Source: Bacteroidales bacterium (lineage in GTDB: Bacteria; Bacteroidota; Bacteroidia; Bacteroidales; UBA4181). Taken from it: a stretch of 5,484 bases of DNA. Of the stretch, positions 1 through 5,484 are shown one piece after another. The stretch lies in assembly GCA_028700615.1 (NCBI GenBank), contig JAQVSH010000140.1:1-5484 (forward strand). Reading direction: 5' to 3'. The position numbers were made by a program, and so were the translations under genes. The notes under the pieces were generated by a model. That model had not been told where the DNA came from, did not search any database, and saw only the letters and a list, made by a program, of their open reading frames with translations. How positions within the stretch are numbered: the first letter of the stretch is position 1; the number at the start of each line of letters is the position of its first letter.

Positions 1-2
1 TG

Positions 3-125
3 AGCACCCCGTCTGATATCAAGGTCCTGACAAAGGAAGATATCATTGCCATCATCATCTACCTGATACAGCTGATCAATTCAAAAGCTATCGTTGACGA
101 TATTGACCACCTGAGCAACCGTCGT
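3..125 (+). pseudogene. rpoB: Internal fragment of rpoB (RNA polymerase beta subunit), cut at both ends
   Basis: Reading from base 3 on the plus strand gives about 41 residues that match the bacterial RNA polymerase beta subunit just upstream of the rifampicin-resistance region. Seen directly: a KVLTKEDII segment, then LINSKAIVDDIDHLSNRR, the counterpart of E. coli DDIDHLGNRR. In RpoB this signature is followed by V/I-R-T/S-V-G-E; here it stops at the second Arg (base 125) and continues as antisense leuB until a stop at 171-173. RpoB is normally well over 1,100 residues, so only a sliver is present: the 5' side leaves the window and the 3' side is lost at the junction. The wording (LTKEDII, INSKA, HLSNRR) resembles Bacteroidota RpoB. 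rpoB is essential, so this cannot be the only working copy; a chimeric contig or a duplicated fragment is inferred. Confidence 0.85.
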
Positions 126-1197
126 AATGCTTCAGGATATAATCCGCAATCCAATCTCCGACTTCAGAAGTAGAATGCGCTTTACCTGCTTCAGAAATAT
201 CTTCAGTAACCATCCCTGCCGCCATAGAAGCTACGCAAGCCTCACGAATAAGCCCGGCTTCCTTGTCTGCTCCGAAAGCATATTCAAACATCAGGGCAGC
301 TGATAAAATCGTTCCCAGAGGATTTGCAATATTTTTACCGGCGGCCTGAGGATAAGAACCATGAATAGGTTCAAAGACCGAGGTGTGAACGCCTATTGAG
401 GCAGAGGGCAGCAGACCCATAGAGCCGGTGATGACACTGGCTTCATCAGTCAGGATGTCGCCAAACAGATTTTCGGTCACAATGACATCAAATCTTTTAG
501 GCCAGGTTACGATCTGCATAGCAGCATTGTCTACATACAGAAACTCCAGCTCTACATCGGAATACTCTGCGGCATGAAGCGCCTGAACGGTTTCTCTCCA
601 CAGGCGGGAAGTAGCCAGGATATTCGCTTTATCTACTGCGGTGACTTTATTTCTTCTCTTGCGGGCATACTCAAAAGCCAACCGGGTTACCCGGATAATT
701 TCTTCTTTAGAATATACACATGAATCAAAAGCGACATTCCCGTTCTCGCTGCGACCGCGCGGTTCTCCAAAATAGATACCCCCGGTGAGTTCCCTGATGA
801 CGACAAAATCTGCACCTTCGACCAATTCGGTCTTCAAGGGAGATTTGTGCAAAAGAGAAGAGAATGTGGAAATCGGACGGATATTGGCATATAGCCCCAG
901 TTTTTTCCTCATAGCCAGCAATCCCTGTTCAGGACGGACTTTGGCGGTGGGATCATGATCAAAACGGGGATGCCCGATGGCGCCAAACAGGACAGCATCA
1001 GAACGCATACAGAGTTCATGGGTCTTGTCCGGATAAGGATTGCCTGTCTGGTCTATCGCACAGGCACCCATAATTCCTTCTTCAAAATGAAAGGTATGTC
1101 CGCATTTTTTTGCAATCGCCCGGACTGCTTTCAGTCCCTGATCTACTACTTCGGGACCGATTCCGTCTCCTGCAAGTACAGCAATATTTTTATTCAT
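88..1197 (-). CDS. leuB: 3-isopropylmalate dehydrogenase LeuB, C-terminus replaced at a junction
   Basis: Cytosolic NAD-dependent enzyme that oxidatively decarboxylates 3-isopropylmalate to 2-oxoisocaproate in leucine synthesis; with a citramalate synthase beside it, it may also turn 3-methylmalate into 2-oxobutyrate. Visible family features: LAGDGIGPEV near the N-terminus, substrate arginines R97, R107 and R135, RELTGGIYFGEPRG (135-148) with catalytic Tyr142, VDKANIL with Lys190, VDNAAMQ with Asp223, the metal-binding ENLFGDILTDEAS with Asp247 and Asp251, GSMGLLPSAS (258-267), and the NAD-binding EPIHGSYPQAAGKNIANP (276-293). The ATG at 1195-1197 directly precedes the first strand. It is the last operon gene, 16 bp after cimA. 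LeuB similarity ends near residue 357 (YILKHY); the last dozen residues (DGCSGGQYRQR, stop at 88-90) are translated from antisense rpoB, so the native stop is missing. All catalytic parts are intact. Confidence 0.95.
   Translation of the reverse strand: MNKNIAVLAGDGIGPEVVDQGLKAVRAIAKKCGHTFHFEEGIMGACAIDQTGNPYPDKTHELCMRSDAVLFGAIGHPRFDHDPTAKVRPEQGLLAMRKKLGLYANIRPISTFSSLLHKSPLKTELVEGADFVVIRELTGGIYFGEPRGRSENGNVAFDSCVYSKEEIIRVTRLAFEYARKRRNKVTAVDKANILATSRLWRETVQALHAAEYSDVELEFLYVDNAAMQIVTWPKRFDVIVTENLFGDILTDEASVITGSMGLLPSASIGVHTSVFEPIHGSYPQAAGKNIANPLGTILSAALMFEYAFGADKEAGLIREACVASMAAGMVTEDISEAGKAHSTSEVGDWIADYILKHYDGCSGGQYRQR
120..130. other. Chimeric junction between rpoB and the 3' end of leuB
   Basis: Plus-strand RpoB similarity holds through the Arg-Arg codons at 120-125. 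Minus-strand LeuB similarity holds down to about the Lys-His-Tyr codons at 124-132. The two coding regions therefore run head-on and meet within roughly ten bases, with neither gene ending naturally: rpoB lacks the rest of its body and leuB lacks its own stop codon. There is no inverted repeat, target-site duplication or transposase gene at the join, so I see no mobile element to explain it. The exact breakpoint cannot be fixed, because a few bases may be shared by both parents. Confidence 0.75.
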
Positions 1198-1199
1198 TG

Positions 1200-1230
1200 G
1201 ATATAATTTATGATCAACTGATATAATTTA
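1200..1230. repeat. Short 11-bp direct repeat across the cimA/leuB boundary
   Basis: The 11-mer gatataattta occurs at 1200-1210 and again at 1220-1230, exactly 20 bp apart. One copy encodes the last residues of the cimA product (Leu-Asn-Tyr-Ile), with its TGA stop in the spacer; the other fills most of the 16-bp gap before the leuB ATG. It may be a small slippage duplication that supplied an A/T-rich leader for leuB. In so A/T-rich a stretch, chance is also possible. Confidence 0.5.
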
Positions 1231-2722
1231 ACATTCTTACGGTGGCTTTGATGGCGGCTGCGGTCTGATCGGGATCCAGCCCACGGGTCTTAAACTCCCG
1301 GCCCTCCAGATCCCAGGTAATGACCGTTTCCACAAGGGCATCGGTTTTTCCTCCGGGAGGGATAGTGACCACGTAATCCGTCAGACGGGGAATTTCCAGA
1401 TTGAGACCCTTATAGATTTTATGCAAAGCATTCATGAAGGCATCGTACTGACCGTCTCCGGCCGAGGTTTCCTGGTAGTTTTTCCCATTGATTTCTATCA
1501 TCAGCGTGGCAGACGACTTCAATCCTTCGGCAACGCTCAGGGAATAATTCACCACCTTAATATTCTGACGGATGGATTCATGTTTGAGCACATCGGACAT
1601 AATATAAGGAAGATCATCGGCAGTGACATTTTCCTTCCGGTCTCCCAGTTCAATCACCCTCTGGGTAATTTTCTTCATGCTTTCAGGATCGAGGTCAATT
1701 CCCATTTCCTGAAGATTCTTGAGAATATTAGACTTCCCAGAGGTTTTTCCTAAAGCATATTTTCTGACCCTTCCAAAACGTTCAGGAAGTAATTCATTGA
1801 AATACAGGCTATTCTTATTATCTCCATCTGCATGGACTCCGCAAGCCTGAGTAAACACATTTTCTCCGATGATGGGTTTATTGGATGGAATTCTGATCCC
1901 TGAGAAGGTTTCCACCATCCGGCTCATGGGAGTGATTTTTGCCTCATTCACCCTTGTTTCCATCTTTAGCTGATCCTTAACGACCGCAATCATGCTGGAT
2001 AACGGGGTGTTCCCGGCTCTTTCCCCCAGTCCGTTGACCGTGGTATGAACGCCTTTTATCCCGGCCCTGAGCGCCGACCAGCTGTTAGCTACCGAAAGAT
2101 CATAATCATTGTGGGCGTGGAAATCAAAATGAAGCCCCGGATAACGGGTCGTCATTTCAAGGCAGAACTGATAGGTCTCTTCAGGATTCAAGATACCCAG
2201 GGTATCAGGCAGCATAAAACGCTGAATAGGCTGATTACAAAGTTTATCCATAAGAAAAAAGACATAATCTTTGGAATGTCGCATTCCATTGCTCCAGTCT
2301 TCCAGATAAAGATTAACCTTGAGGCCCTGATCATTAGCATATTGAACTGCTGCAGAAATGTCTTCAAAATGCTGTTGGGGTGTTTTTCTTAACTGTCCTT
2401 CCAGGTGACGCAAAGACCCTTTGGAAAGCAGATTGACCACCTTGCCTCCCGAGGTTTTAATCCAGTCAATGGATTGGGTTCCGTCAATAAAGCCCAGTAC
2501 CTCCACCCGATCGCTCTGTTTATTGATCCAGGCCCAGGCCATAATCCGTCTGGCACTTTCCAGTTCGCCTTCAGAAACACGGGCTGAAGCAATTTCAATC
2601 CGGTCTACCTTCAATTCATCCAGCAGAAAACGCGCCATTTGCAGTTTTTCCATCGGTGAAAAAGAAACGCCCGAAGTTTGCTCCCCGTCCCGCAGGGTGG
2701 TGTCCATGATCTCTATAAACAT
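1214..2722 (-). CDS. cimA: (R)-citramalate synthase, Leptospira CimA type (2-isopropylmalate synthase family)
   Basis: Probable Zn-dependent citramalate synthase: acetyl-CoA plus pyruvate to (R)-citramalate, opening threonine-independent isoleucine synthesis. The 502 residues show a TIM barrel (about 1-260) with catalytic DTTLRDGEQ (Arg11, Asp12), Glu141, and metal ligands His202 and His204 in FHAHNDYD; the NGLGERAGNTP motif (230-240); a linker with GVHADGD (His297, Asp299); and a C-terminal LeuA-type allosteric domain (about 385-502) with GDGQYDAFMNAL and IPPGGKTDALVET. From memory it lines up almost without gaps with Leptospira interrogans CimA, offset by five residues in the catalytic part. 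That enzyme's pyruvate-pocket residues Leu81, Leu104 and Tyr144 correspond to Leu76, Leu99 and Tyr139 here. The regulatory domain suggests isoleucine feedback (inference). The start is fixed by the first beta strand (MFIEIMDTTL), 11 bp after leuD. Automatic annotation may call it 2-isopropylmalate synthase; homocitrate synthase is less likely. Confidence 0.88.
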   Translation of the reverse strand: MFIEIMDTTLRDGEQTSGVSFSPMEKLQMARFLLDELKVDRIEIASARVSEGELESARRIMAWAWINKQSDRVEVLGFIDGTQSIDWIKTSGGKVVNLLSKGSLRHLEGQLRKTPQQHFEDISAAVQYANDQGLKVNLYLEDWSNGMRHSKDYVFFLMDKLCNQPIQRFMLPDTLGILNPEETYQFCLEMTTRYPGLHFDFHAHNDYDLSVANSWSALRAGIKGVHTTVNGLGERAGNTPLSSMIAVVKDQLKMETRVNEAKITPMSRMVETFSGIRIPSNKPIIGENVFTQACGVHADGDNKNSLYFNELLPERFGRVRKYALGKTSGKSNILKNLQEMGIDLDPESMKKITQRVIELGDRKENVTADDLPYIMSDVLKHESIRQNIKVVNYSLSVAEGLKSSATLMIEINGKNYQETSAGDGQYDAFMNALHKIYKGLNLEIPRLTDYVVTIPPGGKTDALVETVITWDLEGREFKTRGLDPDQTAAAIKATVRMLNYIS

Positions 2723-2733
2723 AATATTCGTAT

Positions 2734-3333
2734 TTAAACCCAGGTTTTCTTTGCTTCGAAAGCTTCGATTTGATCTTTCATGGCAATCAGATAATCAATA
2801 TCATCATATCCGTTGAGCAGGCAGGTTCTTTTATAGGCATTGATTTCAAAAGACTCCTTTTCACCGGTTTCCGCCAGAGTAATTTCACATTTTTCCAGAT
2901 CGACCCGTATTTTTGTTTTAGGTTTTACTGCCACTAAGGCAAATATTTTGCTTAAAAACGCATCGCTCACCTGAACAGGAAGAATCCCATTGTTCAGGGC
3001 ATTGTTTTTAAAAATATCCGCGAAGAAACTGGAAACCACCACCCGGAACCCGGCGCCGGCAATAGCCCATGCCGCATGCTCCCGGCTGGAACCGCATCCG
3101 AAATTTTTCCCTGCCACCAGTATCGAACCGGAATAGCGGGCATCATTCAACGGAAATGATTGAACGGGTTTATTCTGCGTATCATATCTCCAGTCACGGA
3201 AAAGATTGTCGCCAAAACCTTCCCGGGTGGTCGCTTTCAGAAACCTGGCGGGAATGATCTGGTCTGTATCTATATTTTCAACCTGTACGGGAACTACAGC
3301 GCTCTCTATTACAGTAAATTTTTGTAATGACAT
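2734..3333 (-). CDS. leuD: 3-isopropylmalate dehydratase small subunit LeuD
   Basis: Small (swivel-domain) subunit of isopropylmalate isomerase, pairing with LeuC to convert 2-isopropylmalate to 3-isopropylmalate in the cytosol, and probably citramalate to 3-methylmalate when a citramalate synthase is present. At 199 residues it has the usual length of the bacterial form. Visible signatures: NIDTDQIIPARFLK (20-33), the substrate-contacting NFGCGSSREHAAWA (77-90), the FFADIFKNNALNNGILPV stretch (103-120), and a C-terminal DDIDYLI segment. The ATG at 3331-3333 lies 11 bp after the leuC stop, and cimA starts 11 bp after its own stop, so co-translation with both neighbours is likely. The 11-bp leader contains AGGAT directly against the ATG, too close to act as a normal Shine-Dalgarno site. 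Nothing is missing or disrupted. Confidence 0.97.
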   Translation of the reverse strand: MSLQKFTVIESAVVPVQVENIDTDQIIPARFLKATTREGFGDNLFRDWRYDTQNKPVQSFPLNDARYSGSILVAGKNFGCGSSREHAAWAIAGAGFRVVVSSFFADIFKNNALNNGILPVQVSDAFLSKIFALVAVKPKTKIRVDLEKCEITLAETGEKESFEINAYKRTCLLNGYDDIDYLIAMKDQIEAFEAKKTWV

Positions 3334-3344
3334 ATCCTGGTCTT

Positions 3345-4745
3345 TTAATTTAAATCATTTCGGGGATCCGTAATCTGGCCGGTTACCGCGGCAGCGGCAG
3401 CCACTAAGGGGCTGGCAAGAAAAGTCCTGGAACCGGGGCCCTGCCGGCCTTCAAAATTCCGGTTGGAAGTGGAAACCGCGTACATTCCGGAGGGCACCTT
3501 GTCATCGTTCATGGCAAGACAGGCGGAACATCCGGGTTGTCTCAGAGAAAATCCCGCGGCGGTGAGTATCTTATCCAGACCTTCTTCACGAATCTGCCGG
3601 GCCACATTCCCTGAACCGGGAACCAGCCAGGCCACTACATCGGGATGTTTTTGTTTTCCTTTGACAAAACCGGCAAATAAACGGAAATCTTCAATCCGGC
3701 CATTGGTACAGCTGCCCAGAAAAACATATTGAATTTTCTTTCCCAGAAGAGATTGGCCGCTTTCCAGATTCATGTATTTTAAAGCCTTTTCAAAAGAGAT
3801 GCGGTCGCTTTCGGCCAGATTGGCTCCGGAAGGAATGGAATCTCCGATCTTCATTCCCATGCCGGGATTCGTTCCATAGGTAATCATGGGGGTTATCTCA
3901 GAAGCATCAAAGGTGAGTACCTTATCAAAAACAGCTCCTTCATCGGAAAACAGAGTTTTCCAATAAACCATCGCTTGATCCCATTCGGCTCCTTTAGGAG
4001 CATAAGGCCGACCTTTTAGATATTCAAAAGTTTTTTCATCAGGAGCAATGATCCCGCCCCGTGCTCCCATCTCTATACTCATGTTGCACAGCGTCATACG
4101 GGCTTCCATGCTCAGAGAGCGGATGGTCTGGCCGGCATACTCGATAAAATAGCCTGTTCCTCCTCCGGCGGTTATTTTAGAGATAACATAAAGGATAAGA
4201 TCTTTTGAAGTCACTCCTTTTCCTAAAACGCCTTCCACAGAAATCAACATTTTTTTAGGCTTGGGCTGCATAATGCATTGTGAAGCCAGCACCATCTCTA
4301 CTTCGCTGGTTCCGATTCCGAATGCAATACTGCCGAATGCCCCGTGGGTGGCTGTATGGCTGTCACCGCAGACAATGGTCTGTCCGGGAAGCACGATACC
4401 CTGTTCCGGAGCCATTACGTGGATAACGCCCTGATTCGGATTGTTTAATCCAAAATGCGTAATCCCGTGACGGGCGGTATTCTCAGCGAGTTTTTCAACA
4501 GGAATACGGCAGGAAGGATCTTCAATGGGTTTTTCCTGATTCAGCGTGGGAACATTGTGATCACAGGTGGCAAAGCTCTGCCCGGGTCTTGCCGCTTTAA
4601 TTCCTCTGGCATCCAAGCCGAGAAATGCCTGAGGGCTGGTCACCTCATGCAGCAGGTGACGATCGATATACAGCACATCCGGACCGTCTTTTATACTTGA
4701 GACAATATGACCGTCCCAGATTTTATCAAATAAAGTTTGCATCAT
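3345..4745 (-). CDS. leuC: 3-isopropylmalate dehydratase large subunit LeuC
   Basis: Large, iron-sulfur-carrying subunit of isopropylmalate isomerase (aconitase family), working with LeuD encoded just downstream. Its 466 residues match the standard bacterial LeuC length. Seen in order: TLFDKIWDGHIV at the N-terminus, LYIDRHLLHEVTSPQAF (25-41), DHNVPT (62-67), VCGDSHTATHGAFGSIAFGIG (125-145), CNMSIEMGARGGIIAPDE (220-237), then three cysteines expected to hold the [4Fe-4S] cluster: Cys346 in FLGSCTNGR, and Cys406 and Cys409 in QPGCSACLAMN. The C-terminal STSNRNFEGRQG motif (425-436) is also intact. Two ATG codons lie in tandem at the start (4740-4745); either could initiate, and I keep the upstream one. 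The 24-bp gap after leuA is A/T-rich and has no clear ribosome-binding site, as is common in Bacteroidota. Using this subunit for both citramalate and isopropylmalate is inferred from the neighbouring synthase. Confidence 0.97.
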   Translation of the reverse strand: MMQTLFDKIWDGHIVSSIKDGPDVLYIDRHLLHEVTSPQAFLGLDARGIKAARPGQSFATCDHNVPTLNQEKPIEDPSCRIPVEKLAENTARHGITHFGLNNPNQGVIHVMAPEQGIVLPGQTIVCGDSHTATHGAFGSIAFGIGTSEVEMVLASQCIMQPKPKKMLISVEGVLGKGVTSKDLILYVISKITAGGGTGYFIEYAGQTIRSLSMEARMTLCNMSIEMGARGGIIAPDEKTFEYLKGRPYAPKGAEWDQAMVYWKTLFSDEGAVFDKVLTFDASEITPMITYGTNPGMGMKIGDSIPSGANLAESDRISFEKALKYMNLESGQSLLGKKIQYVFLGSCTNGRIEDFRLFAGFVKGKQKHPDVVAWLVPGSGNVARQIREEGLDKILTAAGFSLRQPGCSACLAMNDDKVPSGMYAVSTSNRNFEGRQGPGSRTFLASPLVAAAAAVTGQITDPRNDLN

Positions 4746-4769
4746 GATAGGAAGAAAATAATATACAAA

Positions 4770-5484
4770 TTAAATGAATTTTGAAATAGCATCAATGAAG
4801 GCTTCGGCGGATGCAGTGACCACATCGGTGTTGGCAGAAAAACCGTAATAAATATTTCCCTGGTTTTCTACCTGAACATGCACCTTGCCCACATCATCAC
4901 TTCCGCGGGTAACCGCCTGTACGAGATATTCCTCGAGGGTTACCTTCCGGTGGATCAACTGACGGATGGCGTTGAAGGCTGCATCCACAGGACCGCTGCC
5001 CGATGAGGTGGCCGTACAGATTTCTCCGTCGATAATCAATTGCACGGTAGCCATCGGGATGGCGGATTTTCCGCAAACCACCTGCAGATATTTCAGTTTA
5101 AGCTGACGATTCTTTTCTGCCTGAGATACCCCTACAATCACCAACAGGTCTTCATCCTTAATATCCTTTTTGCGGTCTGCCAGTGCGAGGAACTTACGAT
5201 AGGCATCATCCAGCTGCTCCACAGAAAGATGGACTCCCATTCTGTCATAATGATGTTTCAGCGCCGCTCTTCCGCTTCTGGCGGTCAGAACGATCGAAGA
5301 ATCATTCAGACCGACATCCGAAGGATTCATGATCTCATAACTTTCTCTGTTTTTCAGCACACCATCCTGATGGATCCCTGAAGAATGCGCAAAGGCATTT
5401 CGTCCCACAACGGCCTTGTTGGGCTGAACAGGCATACGCATCAGAGTGGATATCAGACGGGAAGTCTTAATAATTTTGGTCGTA
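4770..5484 (-). CDS. leuA: 2-isopropylmalate synthase LeuA, C-terminal part (5' end beyond the window)
   Basis: Committed enzyme of leucine synthesis: acetyl-CoA plus 2-oxoisovalerate to 2-isopropylmalate. The reading frame stays open to the right edge, so the gene is cut by the window; 237 residues are visible, about half of the usual 500 or so, and the catalytic TIM barrel is mostly missing. The ATG at 5439-5441 is internal, since clear LeuA sequence (KIIKTSRLISTL) precedes it. Visible parts: the linker motif NAFAHSSGIHQDGVLKNRESYEIM (about residues 29-52 of the fragment), a SGRAALKHH helical region, and the allosteric domain (from about 125) with SSGSGPVDAAFNAI and a YGFSANTDVVTASAEAFIDAI end. 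HSSGIHQDG and DAAFNAI are typical of true LeuA, against GVHADGD and YDAFMNAL in the cimA product, so the two synthases are distinct paralogues. Leucine feedback inhibition is expected from the family. First visible gene of the operon, 24 bp before leuC. Confidence 0.95.
   Translation of the reverse strand, partial: TTKIIKTSRLISTLMRMPVQPNKAVVGRNAFAHSSGIHQDGVLKNRESYEIMNPSDVGLNDSSIVLTARSGRAALKHHYDRMGVHLSVEQLDDAYRKFLALADRKKDIKDEDLLVIVGVSQAEKNRQLKLKYLQVVCGKSAIPMATVQLIIDGEICTATSSGSGPVDAAFNAIRQLIHRKVTLEEYLVQAVTRGSDDVGKVHVQVENQGNIYYGFSANTDVVTASAEAFIDAISKFI

Noticed and set aside
1..130. Mobile element or integration event as the cause of the rpoB/leuB join
   Set aside because: There is no transposase or integrase coding sequence, terminal inverted repeat, tRNA end or target duplication in the visible sequence.
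1421..1753. Plus-strand open frame of about 110 residues opposite cimA
   Set aside because: It lies fully antisense to a well-conserved synthase domain and has no recognisable motif; it is a by-product of the real gene's codon use.
2045..2392. Plus-strand open frame of about 115 residues opposite the cimA TIM barrel
   Set aside because: Antisense to conserved catalytic sequence (HAHNDYD, YLEDWSNG), with no family resemblance.
2389..2816. Overlapping open frames on both strands across the cimA 5' end and leuD 3' end
   Set aside because: They overlap two confidently identified genes and have Pro/Ser-rich, motif-free translations typical of shadow frames.
4455..4700. Plus-strand open frame of 81 residues opposite the leuC 5' end
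   Set aside because: Antisense to conserved LeuC N-terminal sequence, with no supporting motif.
4746..4769. Possible internal promoter in the A/T-rich leuA-leuC gap
   Set aside because: On the minus strand it contains TTTG and TATATTATTTTC, but the spacing does not fit the Bacteroidota TTTG/TAnnTTTG promoter pattern and the gap is only 24 bp.
5040..5381. Plus-strand open frame of 113 residues opposite leuA
   Set aside because: Antisense to the LeuA linker and regulatory domain, which are clearly coding on the other strand.
1..5484. CRISPR array, tRNA, rRNA, riboswitch or leucine attenuator
   Set aside because: Gene-to-gene gaps are at most 24 bp and none holds a repeat array or a structured RNA; an operon leader would lie beyond the right edge.

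Overview
This window looks like a piece of a Bacteroidota (Bacteroidetes) chromosome or metagenomic contig. It carries one dense leucine/isoleucine biosynthesis operon, read entirely on the minus strand in the order leuA (5' end cut by the right edge) - leuC - leuD - cimA-type synthase - leuB. The phylum is suggested by the protein flavour (LeuB with a GSYPQAAGKNIANP-type stretch, LeuC, LeuD), by start regions without convincing Shine-Dalgarno sites, and by the left-edge fragment, which reads as a Bacteroidota-type RpoB segment. Gaps between genes are 24, 11, 11 and 16 bp. No stretch over 300 bp lacks a gene. The promoter and any leader or attenuator would lie beyond the right edge, and no terminator is visible.

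Layout: about 1-125, a plus-strand fragment of rpoB; about 120-130, an abrupt junction; 88-1197, leuB, whose native C-terminus has been replaced by antisense rpoB sequence; 1214-2722, a citramalate synthase of the Leptospira CimA type; 2734-3333, leuD; 3345-4745, leuC; 4770-5484, the C-terminal half of leuA.

How the genes work together: LeuA condenses acetyl-CoA with 2-oxoisovalerate to 2-isopropylmalate, the first step to leucine. CimA probably condenses acetyl-CoA with pyruvate to (R)-citramalate, the first step of threonine-independent isoleucine synthesis. LeuC and LeuD (isomerase large and small subunits) and LeuB (dehydrogenase) can serve both routes, giving 2-oxoisocaproate and 2-oxobutyrate. 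The operon would thus make both leucine and the isoleucine precursor with one set of downstream enzymes.

I see no undescribed system. The two points most worth attention are the rpoB/leuB junction, which is more likely an assembly or amplification chimera than biology, and the second synthase, which generic annotation would probably call 2-isopropylmalate synthase although its substrate-pocket residues match citramalate synthase.
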